From Marinobacter sediminum (GTDB lineage: Bacteria > Pseudomonadota > Gammaproteobacteria > Pseudomonadales > Oleiphilaceae), in the NCBI RefSeq assembly GCF_023657445.1, contig NZ_JAGTWY010000001.1, forward strand, positions 2,666,001 through 2,730,000: a stretch of DNA of 64,000 bases, read 5' to 3'. Positions 8,777 to 19,136 of the stretch are shown here, piece by piece. The translations under genes were made by a program, and so were the position numbers. The notes under the pieces were generated by a model. It made no database searches and was not told the origin of the DNA. It saw only the letters and a list, made by a program, of their open reading frames with translations. The stretch's first letter is position 1. The number at the start of each line of letters is the position of its first letter.

Positions 8777-9751
8777 ATGACGGCAAGGGCCCGCACACCT
8801 GAAAACCAGGATGAGCTTCTGGAATATCGCCTGAGCCTCCGGCTCGGTCCGGTTCATGCCCGTCAGCGCCTGGGCATTGAGCAGGAAGCCGACGCCAGGA
8901 TCTTCGGCCAGGACCATACCTCATTTCACCTGGAGAATGTGACTACAGCTCCGGGATTTATAAAGTTTTGCCTGAAACTCGTCGGCCTCTTTGGCAGGGC
9001 CCAGAACAATAGCCGGCGACTCGACACCGCCCATAACCGCTTCCACCTGACCGATTTGCCCGCCGCTTTTGAAGGATTCCGCATCCTGCATCTGACCGAC
9101 CTGCATGTCGATATGGACGAAGCAAACCTTCAAGCCCTTATCCGGAAAATTGAGCCGCTGGAGTACGATCTGTGCGTTCTCACCGGTGATTACCGACGCC
9201 TGACCTGGGGCCCGGTGGATGACGCCCTGGACGGCATGGCCCGGTTGCGGGATGTTATTCGAGGCAAGGCTTATGCGGTTCTCGGCAATCACGACAGCAT
9301 CCGCATGGTGCCGGCACTCGAAGATATGGGCTACTCACTGCTGATGAACGAAATGGCGCCCATTGAACATGAGGGCGAACGCATTTTTCTGGCCGGAGTG
9401 GATGACGCCCATTTTTACAAGGTGCATAACCTGCATCAGGCCGGGGATAGCATACCGCCAGGTGGCATCAGCATCCTGCTTAGCCACACACCTGAAATAT
9501 GGCGCGAAGCGGCCCACGCTGGCTACGACATTTTTCTCTGTGGTCACACCCACGGCGGACAGATCTGCCTGCCCGGCGGCATTCCCCTTACCCTGGATTC
9601 AGACTGTCCGCGGCGCCTTGGGCGGGGTTACTGGCAGGTCAATGACATGCAGGGCTATACCTCGCCGGGCTCGGGCACTTCTGTGCTCAATGTCAGGCTC
9701 AATTGTCCGCCCGAAGTCACCATACACACCCTGACCCGCGGGCCGGAGTAA
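8777..9751 (+). CDS. Metallophosphoesterase (YaeI/YkuE-like)
   Basis: A 324-residue calcineurin-like phosphoesterase. The dimetal motifs appear in order: LHLTDLHVD, LTGDYR, VLGNHDS, LLSHTPE and CGHTHGGQ. This set resembles YaeI/YkuE proteins, which cleave phosphodiester or pyrophosphate bonds in lipid-linked substrates, although the usual N-terminal membrane segment is not evident here. The start at 8777 is preferred over an upstream in-frame codon at 8726 because AAGGAAAAAAT lies just before it. It converges on the CarS-like gene with a 12-bp gap. The substrate is unknown. Confidence 0.85.
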   Translation: MTARARTPENQDELLEYRLSLRLGPVHARQRLGIEQEADARIFGQDHTSFHLENVTTAPGFIKFCLKLVGLFGRAQNNSRRLDTAHNRFHLTDLPAAFEGFRILHLTDLHVDMDEANLQALIRKIEPLEYDLCVLTGDYRRLTWGPVDDALDGMARLRDVIRGKAYAVLGNHDSIRMVPALEDMGYSLLMNEMAPIEHEGERIFLAGVDDAHFYKVHNLHQAGDSIPPGGISILLSHTPEIWREAAHAGYDIFLCGHTHGGQICLPGGIPLTLDSDCPRRLGRGYWQVNDMQGYTSPGSGTSVLNVRLNCPPEVTIHTLTRGPE

Positions 9752-9763
9752 TACTCATTTTTG

Positions 9764-10318
9764 TCAGTGCGGCTGGCGCCGGATTCCAAGACGGTAAAGC
9801 GTCGGTGATATAAAAATGTTCGACACGGTGAACAAAGCAACAATGAAAAACGCCGTCCACCACCCCACCTGCAACCAGAAAACCGCCAGCAGCATAGGCA
9901 GAGCCGCTTCCGGAATCTGATCCAGGCCGAGGGCCCTGGAACTCGATCCAAGCCCGAGGCGACGTTTGGTGAAGCTGCTGACCAGGTCACCAAGCAGTCC
10001 CAGCAGCCCGAACAGTAGCCCAAACACAAAGCCCAGTCCGGTTATCAGCGAAAACAGGGCACAGGCCAGCGAACCGGACACCAGGCCCCGCCAGGTCTTG
10101 CTGGCCCCCAGGACCGGGCGGCCATCCGACCACAAACGACCGCCATCGACCGGCTCACCCCAGTGGCCTTTCAGGATTCTTGAAGCGACAACCGGCGCGC
10201 CATTGGCAAGCACTAGCATCACAAACAACTCCAATGATATCAGCAAGCGCTCACCCCCCCCTGCGCAACGGGACCTCATCCAGCCGGCTACCGCCCGCAA
10301 GGATTCAGGCGAGTCCAC
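9764..10318 (-). CDS. CDP-archaeol synthase-like membrane protein (CarS family)
   Basis: A 184-residue protein with four or five hydrophobic segments. It carries the CarS pattern: NGAPVVASRIL, DGGRLWSDGRPVLGASKTWRG, GDLVSSFTKRRLGL and LDQIPEA. In archaea this family uses CTP to activate unsaturated archaetidic acid; bacterial homologues are known but their substrate is less clear. The GTG at 10318 overlaps the end of fumC by 14 bp, consistent with coupling, but no good ribosome site is seen, so a later start (10279 or 10219) is possible. I infer a role in activating a phosphatidate-like lipid. Confidence 0.75.
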   Translation of the reverse strand: MDSPESLRAVAGWMRSRCAGGGERLLISLELFVMLVLANGAPVVASRILKGHWGEPVDGGRLWSDGRPVLGASKTWRGLVSGSLACALFSLITGLGFVFGLLFGLLGLLGDLVSSFTKRRLGLGSSSRALGLDQIPEAALPMLLAVFWLQVGWWTAFFIVALFTVSNIFISPTLYRLGIRRQPH

Positions 10319-11681
10319 CCCGCGTCAGCTTCAGCGGATCCATCAACTCTTCCAGCCGCTTCCGGCTGAGACCACTTCGTTCTTCGGCCACATCAATAAC
10401 CGGGCGACCGCTGCCATAAGCCTCCTTGGCAATGTCTGACGCCAGGCTGTAGCCGATCTCCGGGTTCAGCGCGGTAACCAGTACCGGGTTCCGACCAACA
10501 CCCGCGTCGAGGGTCTCGGCATTCACATTGAAATCCCGGATCGCCTTATCGGCCAGCATGTTCGATGCGTTGCTGAGCAGAGCCGTCATGTCGAGCAGGT
10601 TACTTCCGACCAGGGGCAACATGACATTGAGCTGGAAATTACCGGACTGGCCGGCGATGGCGACGGCGCTGTCCAGACCCATCACCTGGGCACCCACCAT
10701 GGCCACGGATTCCGGAATGACCGGATTTACCTTACCCGGCATGATACTGCTGCCTGGCTGCAGTGCCGGCAGGCTTATTTCTGCAAGTCCGTGAATAGGG
10801 CCACTGTTCATCCAGCGCAAATCGTTGGCAATCTTGGTAAGGACGATGGCTACGCCCCTGAGCTGGGAAGACAGGGCCACCGGGCCATCCACCGCGCTTT
10901 GTCCGACAAACTTGTGCGCAAGTGAGGTGAACGGGTAACCGGTGTTGGACTTCAGAAATCTGATGAACTGGGCGGCGAATTCCGGTGCAGCATTCACCCC
11001 GGTGCCGACGGCAGTGCCGCCCTGAGGCACCGCAAGCAGCTCATCGGCCGTCGCTTCCAGCCGTTTCTCGGCAGCCAGCAACTGTTCCCGCCAGGTCCGG
11101 AGTTCCTGACCCAGTGTCACGGGCATCGCATCCATCAAGTGGGTGCGACCGGTTTTGACCTGTTCCGAGAACATGGCTTCGCGTGCATAGATAACGCCAC
11201 GCAGGTGGGTCAGCGCAGGTATCAGTTGTTGCTTGATGGCAATCACCGAGCTGACATGAATCGCCGTGGGAATCACATCGTTGGAACTCTGGCTCATATT
11301 GACGTGATCGTTGGGATTTACCTCAACGCCATGCCTGCCGGCGATGGTGGCAATCACCTCGTTGACATTCATGTTGGTGCTGGTGCCGGAGCCGGTCTGG
11401 TACCGGTCTACCGGAAACTGATCGCCATACTCGCCATTAACCAACGCCTGACAGGCATCGGCAATCGCATCCCTGCGCTCATTATCGAGCAACCCGAGAC
11501 TGGTATTGGCTTCTGCCGCCGCCTGTTTGATATGAGCAACTGCGGCAATGAACGCTTTCGGCATTGACTGGCCGCTGACCGGGAAGTTTTCGACCGCCCT
11601 CTGGGTCTGCGCACCCCAGAGCGCGTCGGCAGGTACATGAACCTCACCGAGGCTGTCCTTTTCAGTTCTGTATTCGCTCAT
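10305..11681 (-). CDS. fumC: Fumarate hydratase, class II
   Basis: A 458-residue iron-independent fumarase that interconverts fumarate and malate in the TCA cycle. The superfamily signature GSSIMPGKVNP is present, as are TGSGTSTNMNVNEVIA, SQSSNDVIPTA and GRTHLMDAMPVTLGQE. Length is standard. ATG at 11681 has a strong AGGAGG site. It is followed by the overlapping CarS-like gene. All hallmark residues are present, so the FumC call is secure; aspartase is less likely given length and context. Confidence 0.95.
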   Translation of the reverse strand: MSEYRTEKDSLGEVHVPADALWGAQTQRAVENFPVSGQSMPKAFIAAVAHIKQAAAEANTSLGLLDNERRDAIADACQALVNGEYGDQFPVDRYQTGSGTSTNMNVNEVIATIAGRHGVEVNPNDHVNMSQSSNDVIPTAIHVSSVIAIKQQLIPALTHLRGVIYAREAMFSEQVKTGRTHLMDAMPVTLGQELRTWREQLLAAEKRLEATADELLAVPQGGTAVGTGVNAAPEFAAQFIRFLKSNTGYPFTSLAHKFVGQSAVDGPVALSSQLRGVAIVLTKIANDLRWMNSGPIHGLAEISLPALQPGSSIMPGKVNPVIPESVAMVGAQVMGLDSAVAIAGQSGNFQLNVMLPLVGSNLLDMTALLSNASNMLADKAIRDFNVNAETLDAGVGRNPVLVTALNPEIGYSLASDIAKEAYGSGRPVIDVAEERSGLSRKRLEELMDPLKLTRGGLA

Positions 11682-11747
11682 GCTTCCTCCTGTCCGTCGG
11701 TCGATACATCGGGTCGTGGGCGTTTACGCCAAGGTGAAGGCCTCGTA

Positions 11748-12032
11748 TCAACCACCGTTCTGTGACCTCAGCCGGACATGGTCGCAAACGCCTGTTACCT
11801 GTTCAAAGTCCAGAATCAGGGTATGAACGGTATTGGTGTAGGTATCGTGCAAGTGAAACTTGAAACGATGCTGTTTCTCCCCCTGAAGATAGGCATCGTA
11901 TTCGCGCACAAGTTCCCGCACATCCCCTCCATCATCCTTGGTCCAGGTCGCATTGAACGGGCCAAGCACGGCGCCGCCGGCAAGGCAGATAGTAACTTCG
12001 TGGTTAGTCAGGCCGGTTTCGTTAGCACTCAT
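11748..12032 (-). CDS. Small hypothetical protein
   Basis: A 94-residue acidic soluble protein, preceded by a GAGG site 7 nt before the ATG at 12032. It contains FNATWTKDDGGDVRELVREYDAYL and ends near DHVRLRSQNGG. I do not recognise the family and see no signal peptide, membrane segment or catalytic motif. It lies between fumC (66 bp away) and ercS (90 bp away), all on the minus strand. Codon use looks normal for the window and the ribosome site supports real expression. Confidence 0.65.
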   Translation of the reverse strand: MSANETGLTNHEVTICLAGGAVLGPFNATWTKDDGGDVRELVREYDAYLQGEKQHRFKFHLHDTYTNTVHTLILDFEQVTGVCDHVRLRSQNGG

Positions 12033-12122
12033 AAAGTAACCTCATCCTGTGATGGCTGTTCAGGATTAAGTGTAGACCGTCACATCGGAATCGCAGGAGG
12101 AGCGCAGACGTTACCGCCAGGA

Positions 12123-13877
12123 TCAGGCGGTAGAGAGCAGGCTTGTAAGCAGTGCTCGCAACCGGTTGGGTTTGACCGGTTTGTTCAGGATCGGAAGCTG
12201 CTGCGCACGCACCCGACGAAGCATGTCGTCGCTGCGGTCAGCGGTAATCACAGCGGCGGGGACGTCACGACCGAGTTTGCGGCGCACTGCATAGATGGCC
12301 TCGCAGCCGGTCAGGTCATTATCAAGGTGGTAGTCGGCCAGAATAACCGATGGCGCCTCATCAGTACCAAGCTCACCCAGCAACGCCAGCGCCCTGGCCT
12401 CAGAGGCTGCGGTCAGAACCTGGCAGCCCCAGCGCTGCAACAGCAGTCTCATGCTTTCCAGAACGGCGGGCTCATTATCAATGACCAACACGCGCGCGCC
12501 ATCAAATCCGCCGTTAAACACATCGACCCCCTCAGGGCGTGCCGGGGGCTGATGAACTGCGACCTGCTCAACGGGCATACAGACCACAAATCTGGAACCA
12601 TGTCCCGGCCTTGAACTCACGTCGATACCATAGCCAAGGACTCTGATCATGCGCTCAACGATTGCCAGGCCAAGGCCGACACCCTGCCGGCCTCCGGTTC
12701 CCTGAGGCAACAACTGGTGGAACTCGGTGAAGATATCCCTGAGTTTGCTCTCCTCAATTCCAACCCCGGTATCCCAGACCTCAATCCGGAGCCTTTCGCC
12801 CTGCGTTCGCAAAGCCAGCAGCACACCGCCAGACCGGGTGTAGCGAAAGGCATTGCTCAACAGGTTGCGCACGATACGAATGAGCATGCGATGGTCCGTC
12901 TTCACCATGGCAGGCACCGTCCGCACACGGAAATCCAGGCGCGCGTTGGTAGCAACGGCATCAAATTCTTCACCCAGCCCCTTCAGCAGCTCCTCCAGGT
13001 CGGTGAAGACCAGGTCTGGCTGCATGGCTTGCTGATCGAGTTTGGAAATATCCAGCAAATCCGCCAGAAGATCTTCAGCCCCCTCAAGGGCCCGATGTAC
13101 CTGGTGCACCATCCGGCTCTCCTGCTCGGGCAACTGACTGTCCTGCAGGGCTGAAATCATAAGCCGGGCGGCATTTAACGGTTGCAGCAGATCGTGACTG
13201 GCCGCCGCGAGGTATTTGTCCTTGCTCCGATTCGCTTCACGGGCCGTCTCCATGGCAAGAACCAGCTCGCGCTCAATCTTTTCCCGCTCTTCAATCTGAT
13301 AACGCAGGACCACATTGGCATTCTGCAGAGCCTCGGTGCGCTCCTCTACCCTGTGTTCAAGGTCAAGGTTGAGCTGCTCCAGCTTTTGCCGGGCCTGCAC
13401 CCGCTCGGTGATGTCCGCCACAAAGGCTTCCACCACTTCCGGGCCCAGGTCGGGCCGCCGCAGCAACGTAATTGCCACATAAACCGGGGTTTGATCCGCC
13501 CGGCGCAACCGGGTTTCCCGGGCGCTGAGGCTGCCGTTATCAAGCAGTTCCTGACGAACGGCATCGAACTCGGCGGAGCTGAAAAACAGCTGTTCCCGCA
13601 GTCGGATCACCCGTTGCTTAAGATCCTCTTCACTGTCGTAACCGCAAATCCGGGCCATGGCCTGGTTGCAGGCCACAAAGCCGCCTCGCAGGTTGGCCTG
13701 AAAAATACCGTGAAGGGCGTTCTCGAACAGCCACTTATAACGGTTGCGCTCCTGCTCGAGCTCGTCAATCCGCTCCTGGAGCGCGGGATAATAGTTCTTG
13801 CGGACGGACTGTCTTCCCAGACCGAGCAGATCGCCGATTCCATAGCCACTATCCGGTGCATCAGAGGGCTTCTTCAT
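12123..13877 (-). CDS. ercS: Soluble hybrid sensor histidine kinase ErcS
   Basis: A 584-residue cytoplasmic kinase without membrane segments. In order: an N-terminal coiled coil, a PAS domain (NALHGIFQANLRGGFVACNQ), a second coiled coil, HisKA with phospho-accepting His228 in SHDLLQPLN, HATPase (NLLSNAFRY; DTGVGI; GVGLGLAI) and a C-terminal receiver with Asp515 in LADYHLD. The ATG at 13877 overlaps the end of ercA by 17 bp, indicating coupling; an upstream start at 13946 is less likely. In Pseudomonas aeruginosa the ercA-ercS pair regulates ethanol oxidation, and gene order here is the same. Identity by synteny and architecture. Confidence 0.88.
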   Translation of the reverse strand: MKKPSDAPDSGYGIGDLLGLGRQSVRKNYYPALQERIDELEQERNRYKWLFENALHGIFQANLRGGFVACNQAMARICGYDSEEDLKQRVIRLREQLFFSSAEFDAVRQELLDNGSLSARETRLRRADQTPVYVAITLLRRPDLGPEVVEAFVADITERVQARQKLEQLNLDLEHRVEERTEALQNANVVLRYQIEEREKIERELVLAMETAREANRSKDKYLAAASHDLLQPLNAARLMISALQDSQLPEQESRMVHQVHRALEGAEDLLADLLDISKLDQQAMQPDLVFTDLEELLKGLGEEFDAVATNARLDFRVRTVPAMVKTDHRMLIRIVRNLLSNAFRYTRSGGVLLALRTQGERLRIEVWDTGVGIEESKLRDIFTEFHQLLPQGTGGRQGVGLGLAIVERMIRVLGYGIDVSSRPGHGSRFVVCMPVEQVAVHQPPARPEGVDVFNGGFDGARVLVIDNEPAVLESMRLLLQRWGCQVLTAASEARALALLGELGTDEAPSVILADYHLDNDLTGCEAIYAVRRKLGRDVPAAVITADRSDDMLRRVRAQQLPILNKPVKPNRLRALLTSLLSTA

Positions 13878-15024
13878 AGACAACCTGTACGTCCCGCAAC
13901 GACGATTTGCGCGGGTTAGTGAGAATGCACGGGTCCTGAAGAGCAAAGCCAGACAGGTAGGGTATGTCCGAAACCGTCACCCCCAACTGTGCGAGCCTGG
14001 CTTCCAGCCCCACTGTCCTCTTCAGTTCGATAATGCGCCCCATCAGTCGCTTCTTGATCTCGGCTTTGCCCATGCCACGGGTATCGATGTCCATCGCCTC
14101 CGCCACCCGCCTGAAACGGTCTTCGGCGGAGTTGTAGTTATAAGCCACCACATGCTCCAGAAGCAGTGCATTGCAGAGACCATGAGGCAAATCCAGGAAG
14201 CCACCCAGGCTATGGGACATGGCATGAACCGCCCCGAGAATAGCGTTGGAAAAAGCCAGGCCGGCCTGCATGGACGCCAGCATGATCTGTTCCCGCAGGA
14301 ATGGATCTGCCGTGTTGCTGACCAGTGGTTCAAGGTTTCGATTGATCAGACGGATCGCTTCCAGGGCATGGGTATCTGTAAGCGGACCACTGCCGGTGGA
14401 CACAAACGCCTCAATGGCATGAACCAGGGCATCCACCCCGGTGCAGGCCGTCAGGTAGGCATCCATGGTTTCCGTCACTTCAGGATCAATCAGGGAGACG
14501 TCCGGAACCACCGCCTTGCTGATGATGGAAAATTTGAAACGTCGGTTGGGGTCAGAAATGATCGCAAACTGGGAAACATCCGCCGAGGTGCCCGCCGTGG
14601 TCGGAATCAGGATAAGCGGAGGCGACGGATTGGTGATGGTATCCACGCCTTCAAATTCCAGAATGTTCCGCCCGTGGGCCGCAACAATGCCAATACCCTT
14701 GGCACAGTCCATGGGGCTGCCACCACCGATGGCAACAATGACATCGCATTCACTGGACTTGTAGAGTTCCGCACCGGTCATTACCTCCTCCACCCTGGGG
14801 TTCGGGGAGACACCGGTGAACACCGTCGAGCGGATACCTGCATCGGCCAGCAGAGTGACAATTTCATTAACCCAACCGGCAGCAGACACGCCAGGATCGG
14901 AAACCAGAAACACATGGCGTGCACCAAAGTTGCTGGCAAAATTGGCGACCGACTTCCGGGAACCTGCGCCAAACACAATTTCCGGCGAAACAAACTTGCG
15001 CAGTGAAGAAATGTCGTGACTCAT
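13861..15024 (-). CDS. ercA: Iron-containing alcohol dehydrogenase-like protein ErcA
   Basis: A 387-residue group III, iron-dependent alcohol dehydrogenase. The NAD-binding block is AIGGGSPMDCAKGIG. Metal ligands lie in TGVDALVHAIEAFVS and AVHAMSHSLGGFLDLPHGLCNALLLEHV. In P. aeruginosa ErcA is a regulatory protein needed for the quinoprotein ethanol system rather than the main catabolic enzyme; I infer the same role from its position between pqqH and ercS. It starts 44 bp after the pqqH stop and overlaps ercS, so it is part of the pqq transcript or one directly following it. Confidence 0.9.
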   Translation of the reverse strand: MSHDISSLRKFVSPEIVFGAGSRKSVANFASNFGARHVFLVSDPGVSAAGWVNEIVTLLADAGIRSTVFTGVSPNPRVEEVMTGAELYKSSECDVIVAIGGGSPMDCAKGIGIVAAHGRNILEFEGVDTITNPSPPLILIPTTAGTSADVSQFAIISDPNRRFKFSIISKAVVPDVSLIDPEVTETMDAYLTACTGVDALVHAIEAFVSTGSGPLTDTHALEAIRLINRNLEPLVSNTADPFLREQIMLASMQAGLAFSNAILGAVHAMSHSLGGFLDLPHGLCNALLLEHVVAYNYNSAEDRFRRVAEAMDIDTRGMGKAEIKKRLMGRIIELKRTVGLEARLAQLGVTVSDIPYLSGFALQDPCILTNPRKSSLRDVQVVYEEAL

Positions 15025-15068
15025 CGGGATGTACTCGACAGTTTGTTGTTATAGGAATACCCGCGAGT

Positions 15069-16994
15069 CTAACTCAAGTTATCAGCGCGATCACCGGCCT
15101 TCAGGCTATGTTTACGGTAAAAACTGAACAGCCATTCGAGTACCCCGACCTGATTGGCCTGCTGACGAAAACCGTGCCCTTCATCCTCAAACCAGTGCAA
15201 TTGCACAAGCCCGCCCGCCGCCTGGATGGCAGAGACCATGGCACGGGTCTGTTCCGGTACCACCACCTGATCCCGACCGCCCTGAAAAAAGATCGAAGGG
15301 GTCGTAATCGACGCGGCATGATTCATTGGCGTGCGTTCGTGCCAACGCTCCGGGAACGCTTCCGGTGAACCAAGCAACCAATCCAGATAGCCGGATTCAA
15401 AGCGATGAGTCATGGCCCGCAACCTCAACGGGTCGGTCACACCGTAAAGGCTGGCACCTCCGGCAAAACGCTCACTCCGGATCATTGCCATCAGGACAGT
15501 GTAGCCACCAGAGCTGCGCCCCTGAATGAACACGTTCCGCCTGCTTGCAAGCCGAAGTCCGGACAGGTGATCAGCGGCACGCTCCATGTCTTCCACGTCC
15601 GCTTCACCCCAGCGGCCGGCCAACGACATCCGGTAAGCCCGGCCAAACCCGCTACTGCCCCGATAATTCACTTCGGCCACGGCAAAGCCCCGTTGACACC
15701 AGAACTGTATCTGGGGGTTGAATACCGGGTAGGCAGCAGACGTTGGTCCCCCATGGGCAATCAGGATCAGCGGAGGTGGCTCATCGCCCGGCGTTTCCGG
15801 GCTATAGAAAAAACCGGGGACCGAAAACTCCGCGCCATCACCAGGGAGAGTCTCGAATGGGATCGGCTGGGCGATACGGCGATTGGCCCAGGGCGCTTCC
15901 CCGCCAGCCAAAACATCAACCTTCCCGGTTTCGGGATGGATCTGCAGCACAGCGTCCAGAACGTTCGCCGAGCGTGCTATGCAATAAACGTATTCACCAC
16001 AACTCTGAACGCAACGAAAGTCACTGTATTGCTCCGCCAAACGCACCAGTGCACAAGACCCCCGACGCCTTAGCCAGAGCTCACCGGCACCCTGGCTGTA
16101 CATCACCCGCGCCCAGCCGCCATGGGGCAAACAGCAGTGATGACTCTCGCCCAACTGCCACGGCGCGTTGGCATGATCGAGAGCAGGTGCATCCCCTTTC
16201 AGCCAGACTCCGATGTTGTTATGGACCACAAAACGAAAGGGCTGCCACCAGCCATCGTGATCGGACAGCACCCACAAATCATCACCATCAAACACTGGCT
16301 GTTGAACACTGGCATCAATGGGGGCCGACCAGGCGCAGGCATTGCCAAGGACACCCTGCGCATCCAGCTCAGCGGTCCAGAGTGTGGACCGAATCCAGGG
16401 CATATCCGGCAACTGCCAGGAGATCCAGGCAATCCGCCGGCCATCGGGAGAAAGCACCGGAGCACCATAAAAATCCTCGCCCTGATGCAGAAGCTCCAGA
16501 CCACCCTGGTCGTCAACCGCGACCAGCTCCTGTCCCGTCGCCGTTTCACGAACCGCCAGCACGCGCTGACGCCTGGTATCGGGAACCAATCCGCCAAAAC
16601 AGTCCTGGCCATTCACGGTCAGCACCCGGCTCTGGTTATTCCCCGGATCAAGGCGAACAATCTGCTGCTGTTCGGACACGGCATACAGGCAGCCGGCGCT
16701 GGCGCAAAGCGCTCCGCCACCATAGCCATTAACCCGACTGCGCACAGTGAGAGCCCCACCAATCTGGTTGCAGGAACCACTGGCATCCAGCCCGGTAATG
16801 ACAGATCCGCCCACGGCTGGCTCGTACGTCAGCCAGAAAATACCCTGCTCAGATACCGCGAGTTCACCAAACTGCCGGAGCGCCGACGTGGCCTCCCAGG
16901 CTGACAACCAGGACGGAGCGTCACCCGGGGCGCCGACGCTTCCTGAGACCGGGGACTGGTCAGCTCCGGAAGAATAGCCGTGAGTTGTTCGCAT
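15069..16994 (-). CDS. pqqH: S9-family peptidase PqqH
   Basis: A 641-residue prolyl-oligopeptidase-type serine peptidase. The first 370 residues look like a beta-propeller (repeats such as [16 protein letters not shown]). The C-terminal alpha/beta-hydrolase domain carries the nucleophile in [10 protein letters not shown], an Asp in GGRDQVV and the His in EDEGHGF. It overlaps pqqE by 35 bp, which ties it to PQQ synthesis. Where pqqF is absent, peptidases like this have been proposed to act on PqqA or its product. No signal peptide is visible, so it should be cytoplasmic. Confidence 0.88.
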   Translation of the reverse strand: MRTTHGYSSGADQSPVSGSVGAPGDAPSWLSAWEATSALRQFGELAVSEQGIFWLTYEPAVGGSVITGLDASGSCNQIGGALTVRSRVNGYGGGALCASAGCLYAVSEQQQIVRLDPGNNQSRVLTVNGQDCFGGLVPDTRRQRVLAVRETATGQELVAVDDQGGLELLHQGEDFYGAPVLSPDGRRIAWISWQLPDMPWIRSTLWTAELDAQGVLGNACAWSAPIDASVQQPVFDGDDLWVLSDHDGWWQPFRFVVHNNIGVWLKGDAPALDHANAPWQLGESHHCCLPHGGWARVMYSQGAGELWLRRRGSCALVRLAEQYSDFRCVQSCGEYVYCIARSANVLDAVLQIHPETGKVDVLAGGEAPWANRRIAQPIPFETLPGDGAEFSVPGFFYSPETPGDEPPPLILIAHGGPTSAAYPVFNPQIQFWCQRGFAVAEVNYRGSSGFGRAYRMSLAGRWGEADVEDMERAADHLSGLRLASRRNVFIQGRSSGGYTVLMAMIRSERFAGGASLYGVTDPLRLRAMTHRFESGYLDWLLGSPEAFPERWHERTPMNHAASITTPSIFFQGGRDQVVVPEQTRAMVSAIQAAGGLVQLHWFEDEGHGFRQQANQVGVLEWLFSFYRKHSLKAGDRADNLS

Positions 16995-18108
16995 TACGGA
17001 AAGTCAGCTCCTCAATGCCGGCCGTGGCATGGTCCGCGGCCCTCCTGGCCGCAAGAATCCGATCGTGATGCGGAGATTTGCTGCACACGGGGTCGGCGTT
17101 ATCGGCGTTGCCGGTGAGCAGGTACGCCTGACAACGGCAACCGCCAAAGTCTTTACCTTTCTCATCACAGGACCGACAGGGTTCCGGCATCCAGCTGTCG
17201 CCCCGGTAGTGATTGAATCCGGGACTTTCGTACCAGATGCTTCGGAGATCCATAGTGCGAACGTTCGGGAATTCGATAGGCAAGAGGCGGGCGCTATGAC
17301 ACGGCAGCGCCGTGCCATCGGGGGCCACGGTCAGGAACAGGCTACCCCAGCCATTCATACACGCCTTGGGGCGCTCTTCGTAGTAATCCGGAGTGACGAA
17401 GATCAGCTTCATGGCCGAGCCATTGTCATCAAGACGCTGGCGATAGACATTCACCTCATGCTCAGCCTTTTCGAGCTGGGCTTTGGAGGGCATCAGACCT
17501 TCCCGGTTCTCAAAGGCCCAGCCGTAGTACTGGCAGGTAGCCAGTTCCACATAGTCAGCTCCCAGCCGTTCACACAGATCCATGATGTCGTTCATCTGAT
17601 GAATGTTGTGCCGGTGAATGACGAAGTTGAGCACCATGGGGTAGCCGGCTTCCTTCACTGCCCGGGCCATCGCCAGTTTCTGGTCAAAGGCCTTGCGGGA
17701 GCCGGCAACCGCATTATTCAGCTCCGGATCTGACGCCTGGAAACTGACCTGAATGTGGTCCAGCCCGGCCTCGGCAAACGCTTCAACCTTGGCCTCATTC
17801 AGGCCCAGACCAGACGTAATCAGATTGGTGTAATACCCCAGCTGTCGTGCCTCTGTGATCAGCTCTGGCAAATCCTGCCGCACCAGCGGTTCGCCGCCGG
17901 AGAAACCCAGCTGGGCGGCGCCCATGGCGCGGCCCTGTCGCAGAACGCTCACCCACTCTTCCGTCGTCAGCTCGCTTTCGGTCTGGGCAAAATCCAGCGG
18001 ATTTGAACAATAGGGGCACTGCAATGGGCAGCGGTAGGTCAGCTCCGCCAGCAGCCAGAGCGGCGGTCCAATACCGGGGGGAGTCTGTTTGCTTTCGGGA
18101 ACGGTCAT
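16960..18108 (-). CDS. pqqE: PQQ biosynthesis radical SAM enzyme PqqE
   Basis: A 382-residue radical SAM enzyme that forms the Glu-Tyr carbon-carbon bond on PqqA. The cluster-binding Cys27, Cys31 and Cys34 lie in CPLQCPYC, followed by [10 protein letters not shown]. The C-terminal SPASM region carries further cysteines ([17 protein letters not shown]). It shares an ATGA overlap with pqqD, whose product chaperones PqqA to this enzyme, and overlaps pqqH by 35 bp. Confidence 0.96.
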   Translation of the reverse strand: MTVPESKQTPPGIGPPLWLLAELTYRCPLQCPYCSNPLDFAQTESELTTEEWVSVLRQGRAMGAAQLGFSGGEPLVRQDLPELITEARQLGYYTNLITSGLGLNEAKVEAFAEAGLDHIQVSFQASDPELNNAVAGSRKAFDQKLAMARAVKEAGYPMVLNFVIHRHNIHQMNDIMDLCERLGADYVELATCQYYGWAFENREGLMPSKAQLEKAEHEVNVYRQRLDDNGSAMKLIFVTPDYYEERPKACMNGWGSLFLTVAPDGTALPCHSARLLPIEFPNVRTMDLRSIWYESPGFNHYRGDSWMPEPCRSCDEKGKDFGGCRCQAYLLTGNADNADPVCSKSPHHDRILAARRAADHATAGIEELTFRNANNSRLFFRS

Positions 18109-18380
18109 GTCAGTTCAATCCAGTGCTGTTTCTCCACATCCTGAAGAAAGTCGACAACGTCCTGACTCAGCGAGCCCGCATCCGGGAACTGCTGCTCCAG
18201 CGACGATACGATATCGGCAACGCTGCGTTGGCCATCCACTTCATTGAGGATGGCGCCGGCACTGCCATTGAGCTTTACCATGCCTTCCGGATACAGCAGG
18301 ACATAGGACTCCTGGGCAGGCTCCCACTGAAACCGGAAACCACGGCGGAATCGGGGGGTCCGGGCCATCAAGGTCTCCAT
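18105..18380 (-). CDS. pqqD: PqqA-binding chaperone PqqD
   Basis: A 91-residue peptide chaperone (RRE fold) that presents PqqA to PqqE. The conserved block [27 protein letters not shown] is plain and is followed by the acidic C-terminal helices. Two starts are possible: the ATG at 18380, 1 bp from the pqqC stop, or ATG at 18368, which has GGAGA 6 nt upstream. The second may be the true start and would shorten the protein by four residues. It overlaps pqqE by 4 bp. Confidence 0.93.
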   Translation of the reverse strand: METLMARTPRFRRGFRFQWEPAQESYVLLYPEGMVKLNGSAGAILNEVDGQRSVADIVSSLEQQFPDAGSLSQDVVDFLQDVEKQHWIELT

Positions 18381-19136
18381 TTACAACCCCCGGTGCCAGA
18401 CTTGTTGATCGGTGACGGTGTGGAACGGCGGCGTCTGATGCATGTAGGCCATCGTCAGCGCATCCAGCATCGACCACAGGATATCCAGCTTGAATTGCAG
18501 TATTTCCAGTGCCCGCGATTGCTGCCCCGCTGTGGTGAAATGGTCCAGGGTAATCGACAAACCATGTTCTACATCCCGGCGGGCCTCAGACAGGCGCTTG
18601 CGGAAATAGCTGTAGCCGCCTTCCTCGATCCAGGGGTAGTGCTGGGGCCAGCTATCCAGGCGGGACTGGTGAATTTCCGGAGCAAATAACTCGGTCAGTG
18701 ACGAACAGGCAGCCTCCTGCCAGGTCGCCCTGCGGGCAAAGTTCAGGTAGGCGTCAACCGCGAACCGGACACCCGGCAATACATGGCGCTGGTCAATAAC
18801 TTCTTCCCGGGTCAGCCCCACGGCTTCGGCAAGACTCAACCAGGCCTCGATGCCCCCTTCATCGCCATCATGGCCGTCGTGATCCAGGATCCGCTGCAAC
18901 CAGAGCCGGCGCACATTCGCATCAGGGCAGTTGGCCATGATGGCCGCGTCTTTCTGGGGAATCTTTATCTGGTAGTAATACCGGTTTGCCACCCAGCCGC
19001 GAATCTGCTCCGGCGTACATTGCCCGCCATACATGGCTTTATGGTACGGGTGATGAATGTGATAGAAGCGGCCCTTGTCCCGCAGGGACTGCTCAAAGTC
19101 CTCGCGGTTCATGGCGGTATTGGCAATGGCGTTCAT
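18381..19136 (-). CDS. pqqC: Pyrroloquinoline-quinone synthase PqqC
   Basis: A 251-residue cofactor-free oxidase that carries out the last ring closure and eight-electron oxidation to PQQ. Family stretches [36 protein letters not shown] and [19 protein letters not shown] hold the active-site His, Arg and Lys residues. Length is standard. It overlaps pqqB by an ATGA and abuts pqqD, so the genes are translationally coupled. Confidence 0.96.
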   Translation of the reverse strand: MNAIANTAMNREDFEQSLRDKGRFYHIHHPYHKAMYGGQCTPEQIRGWVANRYYYQIKIPQKDAAIMANCPDANVRRLWLQRILDHDGHDGDEGGIEAWLSLAEAVGLTREEVIDQRHVLPGVRFAVDAYLNFARRATWQEAACSSLTELFAPEIHQSRLDSWPQHYPWIEEGGYSYFRKRLSEARRDVEHGLSITLDHFTTAGQQSRALEILQFKLDILWSMLDALTMAYMHQTPPFHTVTDQQVWHRGL

